The notes: generated by a model from the sequence alone, not told the origin. A stretch of 64,000 nucleotides of DNA from Flavobacteriales bacterium (GCA_020635695.1 JACJZH010000007.1:62001-126000); one strand, 5' to 3'. Positions 11,201 through 22,637 are shown, counted from the stretch's first letter. Numbers and translations: made by a program.

Positions 11201-11432
11201 CTACGAAGGCCTGGCAGATGGGCTGCCGAAGCATGAAGCACTGCGACGGGCGAAGCTGGACTTCCTGGACCGTGCGGCGGGCGAGCTGGCGCTGCCGTAC
11301 TACTGGGGCGGGCTCGTGCTGGTCGGTGATGTGACCCCTGTGGAAGGCGCGCGTGAGGGCCTGCCCGGATGGGCCTGGATGGTCCTCGTGCTGGTGGCGA
11401 TCCTTCTGGTGTACCGCTTCGCCCGTCGCTGA
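8219..11432 (+). CDS. TPR-CHAT domain protein, caspase-like protease fold (one frameshift)
   Basis: A protein of about 1070 residues starting with a signal peptide (VVLLALLSTALGTSQG). Residues about 80-420 form tetratricopeptide repeats (for example AEAYYREALDLLG, YSNLAALYFSTGDHSTA). The C-terminal 300 residues form a CHAT domain, a relative of caspases and separase; the likely catalytic His is in LHLGTHAE (codon near 10908) and the Cys in SACETG (codon near 11058). A last hydrophobic helix (WAWMVLVLVAILLVYRF) anchors it in the membrane, so the protease domain should face the periplasm. One extra G near 9494 splits the frame. It is the third gene of the ATGA-coupled sigma/anti-sigma operon and ends at a hairpin. 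Its substrate is unknown; it could process the T9SS cargo or the anti-sigma factor. Confidence 0.88.
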
Positions 11433-11437
11433 ACGCA

Positions 11438-11468
11438 CGAAGCCCCGACCTATCCGGCCGGGGCTTCG
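11438..11468. terminator. Bidirectional hairpin between CHAT gene and groEL
   Basis: CGAAGCCCCG at 11438-11447 pairs exactly with CGGGGCTTCG at 11459-11468 across an 11-nt loop. It sits between two convergent stop codons and probably serves both strands. Confidence 0.75.
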
Positions 11469-11504
11469 CAGTTGATCGGGCCTCGATGGGCCCTTCAGGG
11501 AGCC

Positions 11505-13143
<1,639 letters not shown>

Positions 13144-13178
13144 CTTTTGTTGGCTTTAGGGGTTCGTCGTTGGGATGA

Positions 13179-13473
13179 TCAGTTGAGCACGGCGTAGATG
13201 TCGCTCTCCCGCATGATCAGGTAGTCCTTGCCATCGAGGGAGAGTTCCGTACCGCTGTACTTGCCATAGAGGATCTCGTCACCGGCCTTCACGCTCAGCG
13301 GGGTCACCTTTGCCATCCTCCGCCACACGGCCCTGGCCCACGGCCACGATCTTGCCACGCTGGGGCTTCTCCTTGGCGGTGTCGGGAATGATGATGCCAC
13401 CCTTGGTGGTCTCTTCGGCGGCGGCGGCCTCCACCAGCACGCGGTCCGCAAGCGGCTTCACTTTGGTTGCCAT
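13179..13473 (-). CDS. groS: Co-chaperonin GroES (one homopolymer frameshift)
   Basis: The 10-kDa lid of the GroEL ring. The sequence starts MATKVKPLADRVLVE and contains the mobile loop (EETTKGGIIIPDTAKEKP) followed by GKIVAVGQGR; after one extra A at 13309-13311 is removed it continues KVTPLSVKAGDEILYGKYSG and ends IYAVLN, giving about 97 residues. It is the first gene of a groES-groEL operon. No CIRCE element was found upstream; instead there is a sigma-54-like promoter about 45 bp before the start. Confidence 0.96.
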
Positions 13474-13517
13474 GTTGATCGAATGATTAGGGTCGTTTGG
13501 GTTTCGGCGCGGGTCGG

Positions 13518-13532
13518 TCAAGCCGTATGCCA
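13518..13532 (-). promoter_or_regulatory. Sigma-54-like (-24/-12) promoter of groES-groEL
   Basis: On the minus strand TGGCATACGGCTTGA matches the sigma-54 layout TGGCA-N6-TTGC at 11 of the key positions, with A in place of the last C. The -24 GG and -12 TG are separated by the required 11-12 bp. The expected transcription start would leave a leader of about 33 nt before the groES ATG. An activator of the sigma-54 class is encoded 2 kb upstream in the same cluster. Confidence 0.6.
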
Positions 13533-13554
13533 AGGCGGTCCAAGCCAGCCCGGA

Positions 13555-13614
13555 CTGACAACTTTTCCTGAAGCGGGAAAATGCGGTGGAAGGGGTGTCA
13601 GGCCATGCCTGACA
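13555..13614. promoter_or_regulatory. TGTCAG boxes, candidate activator sites upstream of groES
   Basis: A perfect inverted repeat TGTCAGGC-CAT-GCCTGACA occupies 13596-13614, and a further TGTCAG (minus strand) lies at 13555-13560. They stand about 25 and 75 bp upstream of the -24 box, where enhancer-binding activators of sigma-54 usually bind. The pair of 8-bp arms with a 3-nt centre could also form a terminator for secG, whose stop is 10 bp away. Confidence 0.45.
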
Positions 13615-13623
13615 GGCTGACCG

Positions 13624-13988
13624 TCAGTTGGTCTCCTCCTCGTCCTCGAGGGACTTCAGCGCCTCGCTGGCTGCGTCCTCCGGGTTCTCCGTGCTCACGG
13701 CGCCCGGGTCCACGGCGCCCTCGGTGACAGGGGCGCTGGGGCGTCCAGCTCGCTGGCCAGGTCACTGGCCTCCGGCTTGATGCTGGAGGCGATCAGGCAC
13801 AGCACCATCAGGGCCACCGCCAGCGTCCAGGACGACTTCTCCAGGAAGTCCGCCGTGCGCTGCACACCGCCGATCTGTTGGGCACCGGTGAAGCCCGCCG
13901 CCAGGCCGCCGCCCTTGGGGTTCTGCGCCAGCACCACCAGGGCCAGCAGGAAGCAGACGATCAGGATCAGGATGGAGATGGCGACCAT
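13624..13988 (-). CDS. secG: Preprotein translocase subunit SecG (probable frameshift near the end)
   Basis: A small inner-membrane subunit of the Sec channel. The N-terminal helix (AISILILIVCFLLALVVLAQ) is followed by the diagnostic NPKGGGLAAGF segment and a second helix (WTLAVALMVLCLIAS). As sequenced, the frame ends at 13695 with a Pro- and Arg-rich tail. Adding one base in the GCGCC run near 13738 gives an acidic tail ending SLEDEEETN with a stop at 13624, which fits better. It is four bases from the upstream TPR gene and is part of the miaB-to-secG cluster. Confidence 0.88.
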
Positions 13989-13991
13989 GGC

Positions 13992-14977
13992 TCAGTTGCT
14001 CGTTTTGTCCTCGAGCGCTTTTGCGAGGGCCGCAAAGTAACTGCTTTTCTCCGGGTGTTTCAACGCCAATCGGTGGTAGGCATCGATGGCCTTGGACGTG
14101 TTCCCCTGGGCGGCGTACAGCTTGGCGAGGGTCTCCGTCACCAGTCCGGCGTCATCGGCCAGGCTTCGTTTGGCGGCCTCCTGCGGCTTGTAGAAGGTGG
14201 CCTTGGGCGTTGGCGGCGGCGTCTGGCTCTGGATGAACCGGTCGATCAGGTCCTTCACCGGCGCTTCCTCCTGGCGGTGGAAGCAGCACGGGTACTCGCG
14301 GAAGCAGCAGCTGCTGCCGGCACGGAGGGCGTGTCCAGCCAGTCGCTGAAACGCATCCGGGTGCCTGCGACCACGACGGGCGGTGCCGCCTCTTCAGGGG
14401 CGCCGACCGCTTGGATGGGTTCCTCGGGCAGCCCTGTGCCCGGGTCTTGCCCGGCCACTTCCTCCGAAGGATCGATCTCCGCGCGTGGCTCTTCCGGTGA
14501 AAGCAGGTAGCCCCCCGCCAGGATGGCCTCCTCATACTGCCCGCTCAGTTCATCGTCCGGGACCTCCAAGACAGGTTCCTCGCGGATCGGCCCTTGCGCC
14601 GAAGGAGCGGTTGTCAGGTCGTCTTCCGGTTCGTCAGGGGCTTCCGCTTCCGGTGGGGTGGTTGTCCTGTTCTGAGAAGGAGGCTCCTCGATCGCAGAAG
14701 CCGGGATCGGGGGTATCGTGGTGGTCCGCCTTGTATCGCGTGCCGGAGCGGCATGGACCAGGTCGAAGAGCACCTGCCGGCTGGGGATCTGCACCGCGGC
14801 CCGCTGTACGGTGCTTCCCGACAACACGTCGCCGCCCGCCTGTTCACCGGCCGCCAGCAACAGGTGCGCCCCGCTGAACCAGGGGTTGCGGTCCACCAGT
14901 TCCCGCAGGGCGGGCAGGTCGCCGGCGTTCACCAGCGAGGGGTCCTTCAGCAACAGGTCCAGCCGTTCGCGCTCCAT
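13992..14977 (-). CDS. TPR-containing protein of unknown function (frameshift)
   Basis: About 328 residues once two frames are joined near 14275. The N-terminal part (MERERLDLLLKDPSLV, then LVDRNPWFSGAHLLLA) and the C-terminal tetratricopeptide (VTETLAKLYAAQGNTSKAIDAYHRLALKHPEKS) are typical of a conserved Bacteroidota protein found between lptE and secG; the middle is a long acidic, Pro-rich, low-complexity linker. There is no signal peptide, so it is probably cytosolic. It starts four bases after lptE and ends four before secG. The C-terminal TPR suggests a protein-protein interaction role; nothing more specific can be said. Confidence 0.72.
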
Positions 14978-14981
14978 GTCC

Positions 14982-15506
14982 TTACCAGCTTCCCAGCGTA
15001 CGGTCGAAGATATCCTGCACCAGCTGATCGCTGATCTCCCGCACCAGCGTCTCCTCCACGGATGTGAGGTCCTGACCGCTGTCGTAGTCCGCGAAGCGGC
15101 TGAAGGTGCTCTCGCTGTTCTTGTCCGTGTCCAGGGTGTTCACGTAGCGCACCTTCACCGTCATGGTCAGCCGGTTCAACGCCGCGGTCTCGTTGCTCTG
15201 GATGTTCACCGGCTGCACATCGTAGCCCACGATCTCCCCCGCGTATTGCACATCCCCATCGGAGCCGGTCAGGTTCAGCGGGGTCTGTGCCTGCATCAGG
15301 TCGCGTAGCGTTTCCGTGAACACCTGTGCCACGCGGGGCGAGGCCAGGGGAGCCCGGGCATCGAAGAGGTCGATGCTCACGGTGCGCGCGTCCTTCGGGA
15401 TGTCGGCCCCCGTGAAGGAGTAGCTCACCCGGCAGGCCGTGAACACCAGGGCCAGGGCCAGGACCAGCAGGGCCTTGTGTGATCGGCGGGTCGCGGGGTG
15501 GGCCAT
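14982..15506 (-). CDS. lptE: LPS-assembly lipoprotein LptE family protein
   Basis: A 174-residue lipoprotein with a lipobox at about residues 22-25 (VFTAC), placing it at the outer membrane. The sequence after the Cys (RVSYSFTGADIPKDARTVSIDLFDA) is the characteristic start of Bacteroidota LptE-like proteins, which plug the LptD barrel during lipopolysaccharide export. It ends near VREISDQLVQDIFDRTLGSW, also typical. The gene follows the sigma-54 activator by 20 bp and is in the middle of a seven-gene minus-strand cluster. Confidence 0.82.
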   Translation of the reverse strand: MAHPATRRSHKALLVLALALVFTACRVSYSFTGADIPKDARTVSIDLFDARAPLASPRVAQVFTETLRDLMQAQTPLNLTGSDGDVQYAGEIVGYDVQPVNIQSNETAALNRLTMTVKVRYVNTLDTDKNSESTFSRFADYDSGQDLTSVEETLVREISDQLVQDIFDRTLGSW

Positions 15507-15526
15507 GATGCGATGGACGTCGACCC

Positions 15527-16738
15527 TCAGTTCAGGCCGTACTCCTTGATCTTGCGGTAGAGCGTGCGCTCACTGATCCCCAATTCCTGTGCCGCGGCCT
15601 TTCGCCGGTTGCGGTGCTTGGTCAACGCCTTGCGGATCAGTTCCTTCTCCTTGTCCTGCAGGCTCAGCGATTCCTCCACTTCCGCATGCTCCACGTCCTG
15701 GGGGTCATCGTGGTGTTCGTGCATGCTGATCCGGACCGGAGGGGTGCCGGTCTCGCCACCGGGCAGCAGGAGCTCGTTGTCGTAGACCTTGCGCACCAGG
15801 GCGGGATCCAGGGGCTTCTCCTGCATCATGCCATGCACCAACGCCTTCAGGTCGTTCAGGTCGTTCTTCATGTCGAAGAGCACCTTGTACAGCAGTTCCC
15901 GCTCGTTGATGGAGGCCGCCTCACCCCCGTTGGCCCCCACCGGCACCAGCGCACTGCTCTCGCTGGGCAGGTATTGGCGCAGCGTGGCGGCGTCGATCTC
16001 GCGGTCCTGTTCGATCACGCTGATCTGTTCGGCGATGTTCCGCAGCTGGCGCACGTTGCCCGGCCAGCGGTAGGCGGTGAGCAGCTGAAGGGCGTCGGGG
16101 CTCAGGGTCACCGCCGGCATCCGGTAGCGTTCCGCGGCATCCTGGGCGAACTTCCGGAACAGCAGGTGGATGTCCTCCTTGCGGTCGCGCAGGGGCGGCA
16201 CGTGGATGGGCACGGTGTTCAGGCGGTAGTACAGGTCCTCGCGGAAGGAACCCCGCTGCACGGCCTGCAGCATCTCCACGTTGGTGGCGGCCACCACGCG
16301 CACGTCGGTCTTCTGGGCCTTGCTGCTGCCCACCCGGATGAACTCACCGGTCTCCAGCACGCGCAGCAGGCGCACCTGGGTGTTCAGGGGCAGTTCGCCC
16401 ACCTCGTCCAGGAAGATGGTGCCGCCATTGGCCACCTCGAAGTAGCCCTTCCGTGCCTCGTGCGCCCCGGTGAAGCTGCCCTTCTCATGGCCGAAGAGCT
16501 CGCTGTCGATGGTGCCTTCCGGGATGGCCCCGCAGTTCACCGCGATGTAAGGCCCGTGCTTGCGGGCGCTGAGCTGGTGCACGATCTGGGGCATCACCTC
16601 CTTGCCCGAACCGCTCTCCCCGGTGATCAGCACCGTGAGGTCCGTCGGCGCCACCTGCGCCGCCACCTCGATGGCCCGGTCCAGCAGCGGCGAGCCGCCG
16701 ATGATCCCGAAGCGTTGCTTGATGGCCTGGACGTTCAT
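15527..16738 (-). CDS. Sigma-54-dependent transcriptional activator (AAA+, Fis HTH)
   Basis: A 403-residue enhancer-binding protein that uses ATP hydrolysis to open sigma-54 promoters. It has no receiver or sensor domain: the AAA+ module starts almost at once, with Walker A GESGSGKE (about residue 41), the sigma-54-contacting loop GSFTGAH (about 87), Walker B GGTIFLDEVGEL, and the arginine-finger region RQLRNIAEQI. The C-terminal Fis-type helix-turn-helix reads RRKAAAQELGISERTLYRKI. Its ATG overlaps the miaB stop by four bases. Lack of a regulatory domain suggests control by amount or by a partner. A plausible target is the sigma-54-like promoter of groES in the same cluster. Confidence 0.93.
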   Translation of the reverse strand: MNVQAIKQRFGIIGGSPLLDRAIEVAAQVAPTDLTVLITGESGSGKEVMPQIVHQLSARKHGPYIAVNCGAIPEGTIDSELFGHEKGSFTGAHEARKGYFEVANGGTIFLDEVGELPLNTQVRLLRVLETGEFIRVGSSKAQKTDVRVVAATNVEMLQAVQRGSFREDLYYRLNTVPIHVPPLRDRKEDIHLLFRKFAQDAAERYRMPAVTLSPDALQLLTAYRWPGNVRQLRNIAEQISVIEQDREIDAATLRQYLPSESSALVPVGANGGEAASINERELLYKVLFDMKNDLNDLKALVHGMMQEKPLDPALVRKVYDNELLLPGGETGTPPVRISMHEHHDDPQDVEHAEVEESLSLQDKEKELIRKALTKHRNRRKAAAQELGISERTLYRKIKEYGLN

Positions 16739-18127
16739 GCGGGGAGGGCTTCACGGATGTGCAGGAGCGCGGTCACTTCCCCTTGCAGGCTGCCCGAGGT
16801 GGCGCTCAACACCCGGGCCTCGATGTAGTCGCCGGGCATCAGCTCACGGCCCTCGAAGTGCCGGGCCACGATCACCACGGCGTTCTGGCTGTTGCGGCCG
16901 AAGAGGTGCGCTTCGCTGCGCTTGCTCACGCCCTCCAGTAACACCTCCTGCACCTTCCCGACGTGCTGGCGGTTGCGCTCCAGTCCATGCGCCATCTGCC
17001 GGTCGATGATCTCCTGCAGCCGCCGGCCCTTCACGTCCTCCGCCACATCGTCGGCGTACTTCCGGGCGGCCAGGGTGCGGGGGCGCTCGCTGTACTTGAA
17101 CATGTAGGCCATGTCGTAGCGGACCTCGTCCATCAGGCTCAGCGTGTCGGCATGGTCGTCCTCCGACTCGCCGCAGAACCCGGCGATCAGGTCGGTGCTG
17201 ATGGCCGCCCCGGCAGGATGCGGCGGATGGCGGCGATGCGGTCGAGGTACCAGGCGCGGTCGTAGCCGCGGTTCATGCGCTGCAGCACGCTGCTGCTGCC
17301 GCTCTGCACCGGCAGGTGGATGTACTCGCAGATGTTCGGGTGCGCGGCCATCACCTCCAACACCTTGTCGGTCATGTCCTTCGGGTGGCTGGTGCTGAAG
17401 CGGACGCGCAGCAACGGGTCCACCCCGGCCACCAGGGCCAGCAGGTCGGCGAAGTCCGTCACCGGCTTTGCCGGGTCCTTCACCTGCCCCGGCTGTCCAC
17501 GTTCCAGCGGTAGCTGTCCACGTTCTGGCCCAGCAGGGTCACCTCCCGGTAGCCTTGGGCCACCAGGTCGCGGGCCTCCTGCACGATGGTCTCCGGGTCG
17601 CGGCTGCGTTCCCGCCCCCGGGTGAAGGGGACCACGCAGAAGGCACACATGTTGTCGCAGCCCCGCATGATGCTGATGAAGGCGGTGACCCCGTTGCGGC
17701 CCAGGCGCACCGGTGCGATGTCGTCGTAGGTCTCGTCGCGGCTCAGCAGCACGTTCACGGCCTTCTGGCCGGTGCCCACCTCGTCCAGCAGCTGGGGAAG
17801 CGAGCGATAAGCATCCGGGCCCACCACCAGGTCCACGAGCTGCTTCTTCTCCAGCAGGTCCTCCCGCATGCGCTCGGCCATGCAGCCCAGTACACCGAGC
17901 TTCAGGTCCGGATTCCGTCCCTTCAGGTGCTTCAGCCCGTCGATGCGGTTCAGCACCGTCTGCTCGGCCTTGTCGCGGATGCTGCACGTGTTCAGCAGCA
18001 CCAGGTCGGCCTCCTCGGGCCGGTCCGTCGTGGCATAGCCTTCCTCCGCCAGGATGCTCGCGACGATCTCGCTGTCGCTGAAGTTCATCTGGCAGCCGTA
18101 GCTCTCGATGTAGACCTTTCTACCCAC
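16735..18127 (-). CDS. miaB: tRNA methylthiotransferase MiaB (two homopolymer frameshifts)
   Basis: The radical-SAM enzyme that adds a methylthio group to i6A37 of tRNA anticodon loops. The N-terminal UPF0004 domain has the three cluster cysteines in YGCQMNFSDSE, NTCSIRDKAE and GVLGCMAER; the radical-SAM motif is RGCDNMCAFCVVPFTRGRE; the C-terminal TRAM domain includes GRNSQNAVVIV. Two frames breaks, near 17492 (GGGG where GGGGG is needed) and 17210 (again one G missing), split it into three pieces; the corrected protein has 464 residues, the usual length. It heads the minus-strand cluster and overlaps the sigma-54 activator start by ATGA. Confidence 0.95.
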
Positions 18128-18256
18128 GGGACTCCAAAAGGACCGCGAAGGTACGGCGATCGACTGACAAGGTGGCAGTTCCGGCCTGCGGATCCATGAG
18201 CGGTGGTGCCCCTTGGTGAAAGGCCCTTATGTTCACCGTCCCAAACCGACCGGACC

Positions 18257-18618
18257 ATGGAGACCATTGACCCGACCCTCGCCACGAGCACCCGCCCCCC
18301 ACGGGCGACGAGCGCACCATCGCCCTGCTGGCACACATCCTCACCTTGGTGGGCGGATTCATAGCGCCGCTGGTGGTGTACCTGGTGAAGAAGGACGAGT
18401 CCCCGTTCATCACCCAGCACGCGAAGGAGTCGCTCAACTTCCAGATCACGCTGATCCTGGCCATGATGGCGAGCGCGATCCTGATCTTCATCTTCATCGG
18501 GTTCATCCTGATGTTCGTGGTCGGCATCGGTTCGCTGGTGCTGGTGATCATGGCCACCATCAAGGCCAGTGAAGGGAAGCCCTACCGCTACCCGGTGAAC
18601 ATCCGATTCATCAGCTGA
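18257..18618 (+). CDS. DUF4870 membrane protein (homopolymer frameshift)
   Basis: A protein of about 120 residues with METIDPTLATST at the start and a DUF4870 domain after a run of six C at 18295-18300, where the frame must shift by one base. The domain has the family's pattern of DERTIALLAHILTLVGG, LVVYLVKKDESPFITQHAKE and two further hydrophobic helices, giving three membrane segments. The role of the family is unknown; it is related to Tic20-like proteins. It lies alone between divergent miaB and topA. Confidence 0.82.
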
Positions 18619-18651
18619 TCGGCACCCAGGGAGGCCCCTGTTGAAAATTTC

Positions 18652-18668
18652 CTTCCCCTTAGGGGAAG
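18652..18668. other. Short palindrome CTTCCCC-TTA-GGGGAAG
   Basis: A 7-bp perfect inverted repeat with a 3-nt loop, 34 bp after the DUF4870 stop. It could terminate that transcript weakly or be an operator for topA. There is no T-run after it. Confidence 0.35.
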
Positions 18669-18746
18669 AGAGGTTCCGCGCCCGGCATCAGGGAACGATC
18701 CGGGCGCCGCCGACCTTTTATTTGCCGTCCGAAGCAGTACGCAACG

Positions 18747-21262
18747 ATGGCCAAGAAGAAAGGAACAGGCGGCGACCTGGTGATCGTGGAATCACCCGCC
18801 AAGGCACGCACCATAGAAAGGTACCTGGGCGAGGGCTTCACCGTGCTCAGCAGCTATGGGCATGTGCGCGACCTCCCCGAACGCGACCTGAGCGTGGACG
18901 TGGAGAACGGCTTCGAGCCCACCTACATCGTCCCCGACGACAAGAAGGACCGCCTCAAGGAGCTGCAACAGGAGGCCGATCGCGCCGGGATGGTCTGGCT
19001 CGCGACCGATGAGGACCGCGAGGGGGAGGCCATCAGCTGGCACCTCAAGGAGGCCCTCAAGCTGCCGGACGACAAGGTGAAACGGATCACCTTCCACGAG
19101 ATCACCGAGCCGGCCATCAAACGCGCCCTGGAGAACCCCCGCGGCATCGACGTGCACCTGGTGGACGCCCAGCAGGCCCGCCGCGTGCTGGACCGCCTGG
19201 TGGGCTACGAGCTCAGCCCCGTGCTCTGGCGCAAGGTGAAGCCCAGCCTCAGCGCGGGCCGCGTGCAGAGCGTGGCCGTGCGCCTGATCGTGGAGCGGGA
19301 GCGCGAGATCCTGGACTTCGACTCGAAGAGCGCCTTCCGGATCACCGCGGTGCTCACCACCGACCAGGGCGGAAGCGTCAAGGCCACGCTGCCCGAGCGA
19401 TTCGCTACGGAAGACGAGGCCCGCGCCTATTTGGAGGCCTGCGGAACGCGGAGTTCACCGTGGCCGCGGTGGAGAAGAAGCCCGGCAAACGGACGCCGGC
19501 AGCGCCCTTCACCACCAGCACCCTGCAACAGGAGGCCAGCCGCAAGCTCGGCTTCGGGGTGGACCGCACCATGCGCATCGCCCAGGGACTGTACGAACAG
19601 GGGCACATCACTTACATGCGTACCGACTCGGTGAACCTGAGCGACCTGGCCGTGGACGCCGCCAAGGCGCTGATCACCGGGCAGTACGGTGAGCGGTACA
19701 GCAAACCGAGGCGCTACGCCACCAAGAGCAAGGGCGCCCAGGAGGCGCACGAGGCCATCCGCCCCACCGACATGCAGGTGCAGACCGCCGGCGCCGATCG
19801 TGATGCCGAGCGGCTCTACGACCTCATCCGCAAGCGCACCCTGGCCAGCCAGATGGCCGATGCCGAACTGGAACGCACCAACGTGTCCATCGCCGTCAGC
19901 ACCCGGCCCGACCAGCCGCTCCAGGCCAGCGGGGAGGTCATCCTCTTCGACGGCTTCCTGAAGGTGTACCTGGAAGGAAAGGACGATGAGGACAGCGAGG
20001 AGCAGGAGGGACTGCTCCCCGAAATGAAGGAGGGCGGCAGGCTCGCCCTGCAGGACATGACCGCCACCGAGCGTTTCGATCGGCCGTCGCCGCGCTTCAC
20101 CGAGGCCAGCCTGGTGAAGAAGCTCGAGGAGCTGGGCATCGGACGGCCCAGCACCTACGCCCCCACCATCAGCACCGTGCAGAAGCGCGGGTACGTGGTG
20201 AAGGAGAGCCGGGAAGGCACGCCCCGCAACTACCGCGTGCTGCACCTGGACCAGGGCGCGGTGCGTGCCGAGACCGCCACCGAGAACCACGGTGCGGAGA
20301 AGCAGAAGCTGTTCCCCACCGACATCGGCATGGTGGTGAACGACTTCCTCGTGGAGCACTTCCCCAGCATCGTGGACCTGCACTTCACCGCCAAGGTGGA
20401 GGAGGAGTTCGACGTGATCGCGGAAGGCAGGGAGGACTGGCGCGCCATGCTCAAGCGCTTCTACCATCCCTTCCATGAGACCATCGGCCAGGTGAAGGAG
20501 ACCGCGGAGAAGGCCACCGGGGCACGCCTGTTGGGTGAGGACCCCGAAAGCGGACGGCCCGTGTACGCCCGCATCGGGCGCTTCGGACCCATGATCCAGA
20601 TCGGTGAGGCCGAGGACGAGGAGAAGCCGAAGTTCGCCAGCCTGCGAAAGGACCAGAGCATCCAGACCATCACGTTCCAGGAGGCCATGGACCTTTTCAA
20701 GCTGCCGCGAACCCTGGGCGAGAAGGAAGGGGAGGAGGTCGTGGTGGGCATCGGTCGCTTCGGCCCGTATGTGAAGCTGGGCAAGACCTACGCCAGCCTG
20801 GAGGAGGGCGACGATCCCTTGGAGATCGGCCTTCAGCGGGCCATCGAACTGATCGATGCCAAGAAGGCCGCCACCGCCACCCGGGAACTGGGTGAGTGGG
20901 AAGGAGAGCCTGTGGAGACAGGACGCGGCCGCTTCGGGCCGTATGTGAAGCATGGCAAGACCTACGCCAACATCCCGAAGAGCGAGGAACCCGCGTCGGT
21001 CACACTGGAACGGGCCATCGAGCTGCTCGAGGCGAAGCGGGCCGGCGTGAAGGCCAATGTGCTGCGCAGCTTCGAGGGGTCGGACATCCAGGTGCTGGAC
21101 GGGCGCTATGGCCCGTACATCACCGATGGGAAGAAGAACGCCAAGATGCCCAAGGACCAGAAGCCCGAGGACCTGACCCTGGAGCAGGTGCAGCAGCTGA
21201 TCGCGGAAGCTCCGGAGAAGAAGAAGGGCGGGCGGCGCAGGGCCGCTCCCAGGAAGAAGTGA
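18747..21262 (+). CDS. topA: DNA topoisomerase I (one frameshift)
   Basis: Type IA topoisomerase that relaxes negative supercoils. The Toprim domain begins at about residue 10 (LVIVESPAKARTIERYLG) with ATDEDREGEAISWHL as its acidic motif. The catalytic Tyr is in GHITYMRTDSVNLS. Instead of zinc ribbons the C-terminal third carries several Topo_C/Toprim_Crpt repeats (GRFGPYVKLGKTYASL, GRFGPYVKHGKTYANI, DGRYGPYITDGKKNA), as in other Bacteroidota. A single missing base near 19441 splits the frame; the corrected length is about 838 residues. The tail ends in a basic stretch (KKKGGRRRAAPRKK). TTTATTTG at 18718-18725 is close to the -7 consensus. Confidence 0.96.
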
Positions 21263-21386
21263 GCGCTGCCAACAGGCGGTTGTGGGAACCGCAGGTACGG
21301 TGCGCGCAGGGAGCGGTGTTCACTGAGCGACCTTCGCGAACGGAGCACCCCGGTCCCCTTGGAGTCCGGGGTCCGGATCCCCTCGC

Positions 21387-22558
21387 ATGGACCTGAGCAT
21401 CTACTTCCGTCCCTCCGAGCGCTTCGGACATACGCGTCCGGACTGGGATGGCCATACGCTGGGTGATGGTACGCGGTTCCACATGGAGGGCCGCGGCCTG
21501 CCTGACCTGGAGGGAGTACAGGTGGCCATCTTCGGCCTGCCGGACGATCCCGGACATGCAAGGCCCAGGTCCTGCGTGGAGGCGCCGGACCTGGTGCGTG
21601 AACAGCTCTACAAGCTCTACGCTCCTGCCGGAAAGGTGCAGCTGGCCGACCTGGGCGACATCCGGCCCGGCGCCAGTGCGCAGGACACGCGGCATGCCGT
21701 GGCGGAGACCATCGCCGAGCTGGTGCGGCGGAACATCACGCCCGTGATCCTCGGCGGTGGCCAGGGGCACACGTTCTCCCAGTACCTCGCCTATGAGCAA
21801 CTGGAGCGCACGGTGAACCTGGCCTGCATCGACGCCAGGTTCGACCTGGGAGAGCCAGGGCAGGCCTTGTCGGACTCTTCGTACCTGAGCCACATCGTGC
21901 TCCGGCAGCCCAACTACCTCTTCAACTACAGCAACATCGGGTTCCAGACCTACCTGGTGGACCAGCCTGGGATCGAGCTGATGGACAAGCTCTTCTTCGA
22001 TGCCCTGCGGCTGGGCGAGGTACGCGGCCACATGCCGGATGCCGAGCCCGTGCTGCGCAACGCCGACAGCCTGAGCGTGGACCTGAGCGCCGTGCGCCGC
22101 AGCGATGCGCCTGGCACCACCCGCCCAGGCCCCAATGGTTTCCATGCAGAGGAGCTCTGCCAGCTGATGCGCTATGCCGGAGTGAGCGAGAAGGTCACCT
22201 CCGTGGGCATCTATGAAATGGACCCCCTGCGTGACGTGGACCATACCACGGCGCAGCTGGCCGCGCAGCTCGTTTGGTGCTTCCTGGACGGCTATCGGAG
22301 CCGCACCAACGACCTTCCTGGATGGACAGGAAACGGTTCACCCGGTTCCGCATTCCCATCCGAGGCCATGAGCAGGAGCTCGTCTTCTACAAGAGCAACG
22401 TGAGCGACCGCTGGTGGATGGACATTCCCTACCGCGCGGAGCAGGAGGCGCGTTTCGAGCGCCATCATCTCGTGCCGTGCTCCCATGGCGACTACGAGGC
22501 GGCCTGTCGGGAGGAGGTGCCCGATCGATGGTGGCGCACCTTCCAGAAGCTCGCCTGA
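21387..22558 (+). CDS. Arginase/formimidoylglutamase-fold protein with degenerate metal site (one frameshift)
   Basis: A protein of about 390 residues of the ureohydrolase (arginase/agmatinase/formimidoylglutamase) superfamily. The order of motifs fits the fold, but the manganese ligands are altered: GGGQGHTFSQ stands where GGGHxxS is expected, CIDARFDLG where DAHxD is expected, and LSVDLSAVR where SxDxDxxDP is expected. The second and third motifs therefore lack several Asp/His ligands. The C-terminus (FRIPIRGHEQELVFYKSNVSD) is only reached after a frame correction near 22320. This pattern is seen in a Bacteroidota-specific branch and suggests loss or change of catalytic activity. It follows topA by 124 bp; no pathway genes are adjacent. 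Confidence 0.8.
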
Positions 22559-22608
22559 CCGCCCCCCCGCCTGTCCGCGGTCGCCTGCCCCGACGTTCCG
22601 CGGAAATT

Positions 22609-22637
22609 TTTGGAGGATGGGATCTTTCCTATATTGG
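22609..22637 (+). promoter_or_regulatory. Candidate promoter of the porP-gldKLMN operon
   Basis: TTTG at 22609-22612 is followed after 17 bp by TATATTGG at 22630-22637, close to the Bacteroidota pair TTTG / TAnnTTTG (one mismatch). It would leave a leader of about 65 nt before porP. The adjoining TTGGCACC also resembles a sigma-54 -24 box, but no -12 box follows. Confidence 0.45.

Noticed and set aside
13474..13620. CIRCE/HrcA operator before groES
   Set aside because: No TTAGCACTC-N9-GAGTGCTAA or close variant is present on either strand.
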